Assembly (NCBI RefSeq): GCF_005517195.1 | Contig: NZ_CP040244.1 | Coordinates: 1,878,001 to 1,942,000 of the forward strand | From: Streptomyces vilmorinianum | GTDB taxonomy: Bacteria; Actinomycetota; Actinomycetes; Streptomycetales; Streptomycetaceae | Direction: 5' to 3' | DNA: 64,000 nucleotides | In this document: piece by piece, positions 59,070 to 64,000 of the stretch | Layout of the letters: each line of letters begins with the position of its first letter | How positions within the stretch are numbered: the stretch's first letter is position 1 | Translations under genes and position numbers: made by a program | Notes under the pieces: generated by a model | What the model was told of the DNA's origin: nothing | The model's database searches: none | The model's input: the letters and a program-made list of their open reading frames with translations, nothing else

Positions 59070-60866
59070 CTACGGGCGGTAGATCGCCTCGATCTCGTCG
59101 GCGAAGTCCTTCGCCACCACGTTGCGCTTCAGCTTCAGGGACGGCGTGATGTGGCCCGCCTCCTCCGTGAACTGGGAGTTCAGGATGCGGAACTTCCGGA
59201 CCGACTCCGCCTTGGACACCGCCGCGTTGCCGTCGTCCACCGCGCGCTGGACCTCCGCGAGCAGGTCCGCGTCCTCGCGCAGCGACGCCGCCGTCGAGCC
59301 CTCCGGCTTGCCGTTCTCCGCGGCCCAGCGGGTCAGGAACTCCTCGTCCAGGGTGACCAGCGCGCCCACGAACGGCCGTCCGTCGCCGACCACCATGCAC
59401 TCCGCGACCAGCGCGTGCGCCCGGATCCGGTCCTCGATGACCGCCGGGGCGACGTTCTTGCCGCCCGCCGTCACCAGGATCTCCTTCTTCCGGCCGGTGA
59501 TGGCGAGGTAGCCGTCCTCGTCCAGCGTGCCGATGTCACCCGTGTGGAACCAGCCGTCGGCCAGCGCCTCGGTGGTCGCCGTCTCGTTCTGCCAGTAGCC
59601 GCTGAAGATGTGCTCGCCGTGCAGCAGCACCTCGCCGTCGTCGGCGATCCGCACCACCGAGCCCGGCAGCGGCTGACCCACCGTGCCGATCTTCTGCCGG
59701 TCCCACGGGTTGAACGCCGTCGCCGCGCACGACTCCGTCAGGCCGTAGCCCTCCAGGACGGTGAAGCCGATGCCGCGGAAGAAGTGGCCCAGCCGCTCGC
59801 CCAGTGGCGCGCCCCCCGAGATCGCGTACTCGCCGCGCCCGCCGAGCACCGCCCGCAGCTTGGAGAAGACCAGCTTGTCGAAGAGCTTGTGCTTGAGCCG
59901 CAGGCCGAGGGACGGGCCCTCGGGGGTGCCGAGCGCACGGCTGTACGCGATGGCCGTGTGCGCGGCCTTGTCGAAGATCTTGCCCTTGCCGTCCGCGTGG
60001 GCCTTCGCCCGCGCCGAGTTGTAGACCTTCTCGAAGACCCGCGGCACACCCAGAAGCAGCGTCGGCCGGAAGGAGGCCAGCTCGTCGGTGAGGTTCTTGA
60101 TGTCCGGCACGCAGCCGAGCCGGATCGGGGCCATCACCGCGGCGATCTCGACCATGCGGCCGAAGACGTGCGCGGCCGGCAGGAAGAGCAGCACGGAGCA
60201 CTCGCCCGTACGGAACAGGGGCTTCAGGCGCTCCACCACGTTGCCGCACTCGGCGAAGAACGCGCGGTGCGTCAGCACACAGCCCTTGGGGCGGCCGGTG
60301 GTGCCCGAGGTGTAGACGATCGTCGCCGGGTCGTCCGCGTTCGCGGCGGACATCCGCTCCTCGAGCAGCTCGTCGGAGACGTCCTTGCCGGTCTCGGTCA
60401 GCCGCGCGACGGCGTCCGCCTCGATCTGCCAGATGCCCTTGAGGGCCGACAGGTCCGCCCGTACCGACTCCACCGACTCCTGGTGGGCCGCGGACTCGAC
60501 GAGGACGAGCGAGGCGCCCGAGTCGCCGAGGATCCACTGGATCTGCTCCGGCGAGCTCGTCTCGTACACCGGCACGGTGACCGCGCCCGCGCTCCAGATC
60601 GCGAAGTCGAGGAGAACCCACTCGTAACGGGTCCGGGACAGCAGCGCGACCCGATCACCCGGCTCGACACCGGCGGCGATCAGCCCCTTCGCGACCCCGC
60701 GGACCTCGGCGAGGAACTGCTCGGCGGTGACGTCCGTCCAGACGCCGTCCTCCTTGCGCCCCATCACGGCGACATCTGGGTGCTGGGAGGCGTTGCGGCG
60801 GATGAGATCCGTCAGATTGCCGTCCGAGGGGACCTCGTACAGGGCCGGAAGGCTGAACTCGCGCAA
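59070..60866 (-). CDS. Long-chain acyl-CoA synthetase (AMP-forming)
   Basis: This 598-residue adenylating enzyme activates fatty acids as acyl-CoA. It has the P-loop IVYTSGTTGRPKGCVLTHRA, the A5 motif EGYGLTESCA, A7 GWFHTGDIGTLDEDGYLAI, and the hinge GRKKEILVTAGGKNVAP. The C-terminal lysine region is SLKLKRNVVAKDF. The start is TTG 60866, supported by GAGGAG about 8 bases upstream. It corresponds in position to M. tuberculosis fadD15, next to pimB. Confidence 0.92.
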   Translation of the reverse strand: MREFSLPALYEVPSDGNLTDLIRRNASQHPDVAVMGRKEDGVWTDVTAEQFLAEVRGVAKGLIAAGVEPGDRVALLSRTRYEWVLLDFAIWSAGAVTVPVYETSSPEQIQWILGDSGASLVLVESAAHQESVESVRADLSALKGIWQIEADAVARLTETGKDVSDELLEERMSAANADDPATIVYTSGTTGRPKGCVLTHRAFFAECGNVVERLKPLFRTGECSVLLFLPAAHVFGRMVEIAAVMAPIRLGCVPDIKNLTDELASFRPTLLLGVPRVFEKVYNSARAKAHADGKGKIFDKAAHTAIAYSRALGTPEGPSLGLRLKHKLFDKLVFSKLRAVLGGRGEYAISGGAPLGERLGHFFRGIGFTVLEGYGLTESCAATAFNPWDRQKIGTVGQPLPGSVVRIADDGEVLLHGEHIFSGYWQNETATTEALADGWFHTGDIGTLDEDGYLAITGRKKEILVTAGGKNVAPAVIEDRIRAHALVAECMVVGDGRPFVGALVTLDEEFLTRWAAENGKPEGSTAASLREDADLLAEVQRAVDDGNAAVSKAESVRKFRILNSQFTEEAGHITPSLKLKRNVVAKDFADEIEAIYRP

Positions 60867-61122
60867 GACTGCTGCTCCTCATCGGGCGCCGGCGCCACGG
60901 CTCTGTGTGATGCACCGGTGCGGTCCAAGACCGGTCAGGTGCTCAGTGGGGGTGAGCACAACTGGACTGCCCGGACGTTACCCATCAGTACGTGGTTCCC
61001 GATAGGGGGTCCTGGCCAGATGTTCCGTGCGTCACACAGCCATGGCGGTGCTTCGCGCACAGTAATCCACAGCTTCCCGGACTCGGAAGTAACCGCAGGT
61101 CCGACGCCCTACGCTGAGGCGC

Positions 61123-61890
61123 ATGAGGATCAACGTGGTCAGCGACGTTCACGGAAACAGTGGCGCCCTCGCCAAGGCGGGGGAGGGGGCGGACGCCCTG
61201 ATCTGCCTCGGTGACCTGGTGCTCTTCCTCGACTACGCCGACCACAGCCGCGGCATCTTCCCCGACCTCTTCGGCGTCGAGAACGCCGACCTGATCGTGG
61301 AACTGCGCACCGCGCGCCGCTTCGACGAGGCCCGTGAGCTGGGGCGTCGCCTCTGGTCCGAGCTGGCCGTCGACCGCGACACCGCCATCGAGTCCGCGGT
61401 GCGCCGCCAGTACGAGGAGCTGTTCGCGGCCTTCCCGAACCCGACGTACGCGACGTACGGGAACGTCGACATCCCGGACCTGTGGCCCGAGTACGCGGGC
61501 CCCGGGACGACGATCCTGGACGGCGAGCGGATCGAGATCGGCGGGCTGGTCTTCGGCTTCGTCGGCGGCGGGCTGCGCACGCCCATGCGGACGCCGTACG
61601 AGATCTCCGACGAGGAGTACGCCGCGAAGGTCGAGGCGCTCGGGGACGTCGACGTGCTGTGCAGCCACATCCCGCCGGACGTGCCGGAGCTGACCTACGA
61701 CACGGTCGCCCGGCGCTTCGAACGCGGCAGCGGTGCCCTGCTCGACGCGATACGGCGCGTCCGGCCGCGGTACGCGCTCTTCGGGCACGTCCACCAGCCC
61801 CTGGTCCGGCGCATGCGGGTCGGGGTCACGGAGTGCGTGAACGTGGGGCATTTCGCGTCGACGGGACGGCCCTGGACCCTGGAGTGGTGA
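61123..61890 (+). CDS. Calcineurin-like metallophosphoesterase
   Basis: This 255-residue enzyme has the family metal motifs RINVVSDVHGN, ALICLGDLV, YGNVD (GNxD), VLCSHIPP and FGHVHQP. The substrate is unknown. ATG 61123 has TACGCT 7 bases upstream and no Shine-Dalgarno sequence, so the mRNA is probably leaderless. It is divergent from the acyl-CoA synthetase gene (256 bp). Confidence 0.9.
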   Translation: MRINVVSDVHGNSGALAKAGEGADALICLGDLVLFLDYADHSRGIFPDLFGVENADLIVELRTARRFDEARELGRRLWSELAVDRDTAIESAVRRQYEELFAAFPNPTYATYGNVDIPDLWPEYAGPGTTILDGERIEIGGLVFGFVGGGLRTPMRTPYEISDEEYAAKVEALGDVDVLCSHIPPDVPELTYDTVARRFERGSGALLDAIRRVRPRYALFGHVHQPLVRRMRVGVTECVNVGHFASTGRPWTLEW

Positions 61891-61990
61891 CGGGCCCCCG
61901 GTGAGGGCGCGATAGCCTTCGGTCGGCACGTTCGTGCCCTTCGATCTTCTTCGAGTTCTCGCCGGACCGCACAGTGGAGGAGCCACAGCG

Positions 61991-62434
61991 ATGGCCGAAC
62001 ACACCAGCTCGAGCATCACCATCGAGGCAGCGCCGGCCGACGTCATGGGCGTGATCGCCGACTTCGCGCGCTACCCCGAGTGGACGGGCGAGGTGAAGGA
62101 GGCCGAGGTCCTGGAGACGGACGCGGCCGGCCGCGCGGAGAAGGTCCGGCTGCTGCTCGACGCCGGCGCGATCAAGGACGACCACACCCTCGCGTACACC
62201 TGGACCGGCGACAACGAGGTCTCCTGGACGCTGGTCAAGTCCCAGATGCTCCGCGCCCTGGACGGCTCCTACCGGCTGGCCCCGTCGGGCGGCGGCGAGC
62301 GCACCGAGGTGACGTACCAGCTGACGGTCGACGTCAAGATCCCCATGCTCGGCATGATCAAGCGCAAGGCGGAGAAGGTCATCATCGACCGCGCGCTCGC
62401 GGGCCTGAAGAAGCGCGTGGAGTCGGGTGCGTAA
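61991..62434 (+). CDS. SRPBCC (START-like) protein
   Basis: This is a 147-residue single-domain protein of the polyketide cyclase/START-like fold: SSSITIEAAPADVMGVIADF, YPEWTGEVKEAEVLE, and a long C-terminal helix (KAEKVIIDRALAGLKKRVES). The fold has a hydrophobic cavity; the ligand is unknown. ATG 61991 has GGAGGAG upstream. It pairs with the following ArsA-like gene, as do Rv2185c and Rv2184c in M. tuberculosis. Confidence 0.87.
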   Translation: MAEHTSSSITIEAAPADVMGVIADFARYPEWTGEVKEAEVLETDAAGRAEKVRLLLDAGAIKDDHTLAYTWTGDNEVSWTLVKSQMLRALDGSYRLAPSGGGERTEVTYQLTVDVKIPMLGMIKRKAEKVIIDRALAGLKKRVESGA

Positions 62435-62479
62435 CGCTCCCGGCGGGCCGGCGGCCGGCGGGCGGTAACGTTCCCCCGC

Positions 62480-63601
62480 ATGGGGATCATGCTTGTCACC
62501 GGGACCGGCGGCGCCGGCCGCACCACCGTCGCCTCGGCGACCGCCCTCGCCGAGGCCCAGGCCGGGCGCCGCGTGCTGCTGGTCTCCGGTGAGGCCGACG
62601 AGGACCTCGGCGTCGACGTCCTGCGCCCCACCCCCGCCGCCGACTTCCGCCGCGAGTTCCTCGCCCTGCAGGCACGTTCCAGCACCGCCCTCGATCTCCT
62701 CGGCGCCACCCCCTTCGAGGACGCCGAGCTGACCGAGCTCCCCGGCAGCCGGCCGTTCGCCCTGCTCCGCGCCCTGCGCGACGCCGCCGCGGGCGACTGG
62801 GACCTCGTCGTCGTCGACCTGCCCCCGCTGCTCGACGCGCTCGCCCTCCTCGCGCTGCCCGAGCAGCTGCGCCGCTACCTCCGCCGCCTCCTGCCGCCCG
62901 AACGGCAGGCCGCCCGCGCCCTGCGCCCCATGCTGGCCCAGCTCGCCGGCGTCCCCATGCCCGCGCAGTGGCTCTACGAGACGACCGCCCGCTGGGAGGC
63001 CGAGCTCGCCGCCGTCCAGGCCGTCGTCGACGACCCCACCACCGCCGTACGGCTCGTCGTCGAGCCCGGACCCGCCGCCACCGACGCCCTGCGCACCGCC
63101 CGCCTCGGCCTCGCGCTCCACGGCCTCGCCCTCGACACCGTCGTCGCCAACCGGATGCTCCCCGCCGACTCCCCGGACCCCTGGTTCGCCGCACTGACCG
63201 CCCAGCAGCACGAGCACCTGGCCCGGCTCCGCACCGGCCACGACGGAGCCGTGCACGCCCTCCCGCACCTCGGCCGGGATCCGCGCGGCCCCGAGGACCT
63301 CGCCCTGCTCGCGGTCGACGCGAAGGCCGCGCCCGCCGAGGCCCCCGCCTGGACCGTCGAGGACCGCCGGGCCGAGGACGGCATCCTCGTGTGGCACATC
63401 CCGCTGCCCGGCGCCGTCAAGGAGGAGCTCTCCCTCGTCCGCCGCGGGGACGAACTCCTTCTCACCGTCGGCCCGTTCCGCCGCAACGTCCCGCTGCCGC
63501 CCGCCCTGCGCCGCTGCACGGTCGCCGGCGCCGGTCTCGTGGACGGCGATCTGCGGGTCCGCTTCGCACCGGACGCCGGTCTTTGGCCGAAGACCCCGTG
63601 A
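62480..63601 (+). CDS. ArsA/GET3-like protein with altered P-loop
   Basis: This 373-residue SIMIBI-type protein carries GTGGAGRTTVASATALAEAQ at the P-loop: the signature lysine is Thr and the Walker lysine is Arg. The Walker-B-like WDLVVVDLPPLLDAL and the C-terminal strand-rich tail (VKEELSLVRRGDELLLTVGP) are those of ArsA-like proteins. ATP hydrolysis may be lost. ATG 62480 has TAACGT 8 bases upstream and no Shine-Dalgarno sequence. The role is unknown. Confidence 0.82.
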   Translation: MGIMLVTGTGGAGRTTVASATALAEAQAGRRVLLVSGEADEDLGVDVLRPTPAADFRREFLALQARSSTALDLLGATPFEDAELTELPGSRPFALLRALRDAAAGDWDLVVVDLPPLLDALALLALPEQLRRYLRRLLPPERQAARALRPMLAQLAGVPMPAQWLYETTARWEAELAAVQAVVDDPTTAVRLVVEPGPAATDALRTARLGLALHGLALDTVVANRMLPADSPDPWFAALTAQQHEHLARLRTGHDGAVHALPHLGRDPRGPEDLALLAVDAKAAPAEAPAWTVEDRRAEDGILVWHIPLPGAVKEELSLVRRGDELLLTVGPFRRNVPLPPALRRCTVAGAGLVDGDLRVRFAPDAGLWPKTP

Positions 63602-63642
63602 CGACGTGTACCGTCGACGGTATAAGCCGTAAGGAGTACGCC

Positions 63643-64000
63643 ATGAGCGATTCGGACGCCTGGGCCAAGGCGTGCGCCGAGGACCTGGAGGCCGAGAAGG
63701 CCCGCCGCCGCGCCGCCGCCGGCGCGGAGCCCGGCTCGGCCGCCGAGGAGTTCCGCAAGCTCTTCGACGCCGTCGCCGACAAGGTCTCCACGCTGCGGAA
63801 CCCGCTGATGGGCATGGCCGCCCAGGGAACCGTGCAGCAGTTCGTCAACCAGGCGAAGGCCGCCGTCGAGCCGATCATCGAGCGCAACCCGCAGGTCTTC
63901 GACCATCTCGCGGCCGCGGGCAACGAGCTCCTCGCCGCGTACCGCTCGGCCGTCGAGACCCACGAGACGCGCTGGACGCGCGACGAGCCGGGCGACCCGC
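63643..64000 (+). CDS. DUF5304-like protein, cut by the window edge
   Basis: The first 119 codons are visible. A charged start (SDSDAWAKACAEDLEAEKAR) leads to RKLFDAVADKVSTLRNPLMG and helical segments without membrane helices. The ATG has AAGGAG about 7 bases upstream, and a TATAAG box preceded by the palindrome ACCGTCGACGGT lies near 63610-63626. It resembles an actinobacterial family annotated DUF5304; the function is unknown. Confidence 0.75.
   Translation, partial: MSDSDAWAKACAEDLEAEKARRRAAAGAEPGSAAEEFRKLFDAVADKVSTLRNPLMGMAAQGTVQQFVNQAKAAVEPIIERNPQVFDHLAAAGNELLAAYRSAVETHETRWTRDEPGDP

Noticed and set aside
1..64000. CRISPR arrays, tRNA or rRNA genes, insertion sequences, prophage or attachment sites
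   Set aside because: No spaced identical repeats, cloverleaf sequence, transposase, integrase or terminal inverted repeats were seen. The tandem repeats at 9160 and 9701 are coding.

Overview
The window is a stretch of Streptomyces-type chromosome. It is very G+C-rich, with G or C at almost every third codon position. GTG and TTG starts are common, 4-base stop/start overlaps are frequent, and the gene content is the conserved actinobacterial core around the cytochrome bcc-aa3 genes. I see no transposase, integrase, CRISPR array, rRNA or tRNA. From memory, the backbone follows the Mycobacterium tuberculosis segment from about Rv2215 to Rv2181: lipoyl E2, leucyl aminopeptidase, cobS, cobT, HesB/ErpA, PfkB kinase, ctaC, ctaF, qcrCAB with ctaE, trpD, NlpC/P60, pimB, acyl-CoA synthetase, SRPBCC, ArsA-like protein and GT87. 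Streptomyces-specific genes are interleaved.

Layout: (1) 1-5.1 kb, minus strand: lpdA and the 2-lipoyl E2 gene, plus pepA. (2) 5.4-11.7 kb, plus strand: a four-gene exopolysaccharide operon. It has a secreted Agd3-like polysaccharide deacetylase, a PelF-like GT4 synthase, a 12-helix PelG-position membrane protein with a repetitive N-terminus, and a spherulin-4/GH135-like hydrolase. This is the most unusual system in the window. It combines bacterial Pel logic with the enzyme set of the fungal galactosaminogalactan cluster. (3) 11.7-19.5 kb: a lipoprotein, cobS, a membrane protein, an MprF-like protein coupled to a rhomboid-like protein, cobT, and a cobU fused to a metallo-beta-lactamase-like domain. 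(4) 19.6-24.8 kb: small proteins, a methyltransferase, a DUF3043 protein, PspA with PspAA, and a histidine kinase/response regulator pair. (5) 25-30 kb: an RND permease, nadA and erpA. (6) 30-34.4 kb: a membrane-anchored secreted protein, an adenosine-kinase-like PfkB protein, and a cysteine desulfurase fused to a TusA-like domain.

(7) 34.7-43.9 kb holds the aerobic terminal respiratory chain. ctaC-ctaD-ctaF and ctaE-qcrC-qcrA-qcrB build the bcc-aa3 supercomplex. An L,D-transpeptidase and a degenerate receiver protein sit between the two operons. (8) 44-53.7 kb: trpD; a SAM-IV riboswitch in front of a class V PLP enzyme; a rhomboid protease coupled to a lone Lrp/AsnC ligand domain; a zinc-ribbon protein and a NYN nuclease-like protein; two tandem NlpC/P60 cell-wall hydrolases; and a HExxH-type lipoprotein. 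(9) 54-64 kb: PadR divergent from a MATE pump across twin palindromes, GT87 and PimB-type mannosyltransferases, an acyl-CoA synthetase, a phosphoesterase, SRPBCC, an ArsA-like protein, and the start of a further gene at the window edge.

Across the window, a short G/C-rich palindromic element (core GGGGGTNCCCC ... GGGGGAG) recurs about six times. Two copies lie in frame inside protein genes. Several genes also carry a TANNNT-type -10 box 6-8 bases before the start codon and no Shine-Dalgarno sequence, which suggests leaderless mRNAs. All functions are inferred from sequence reading and remembered family features. No database search was run.
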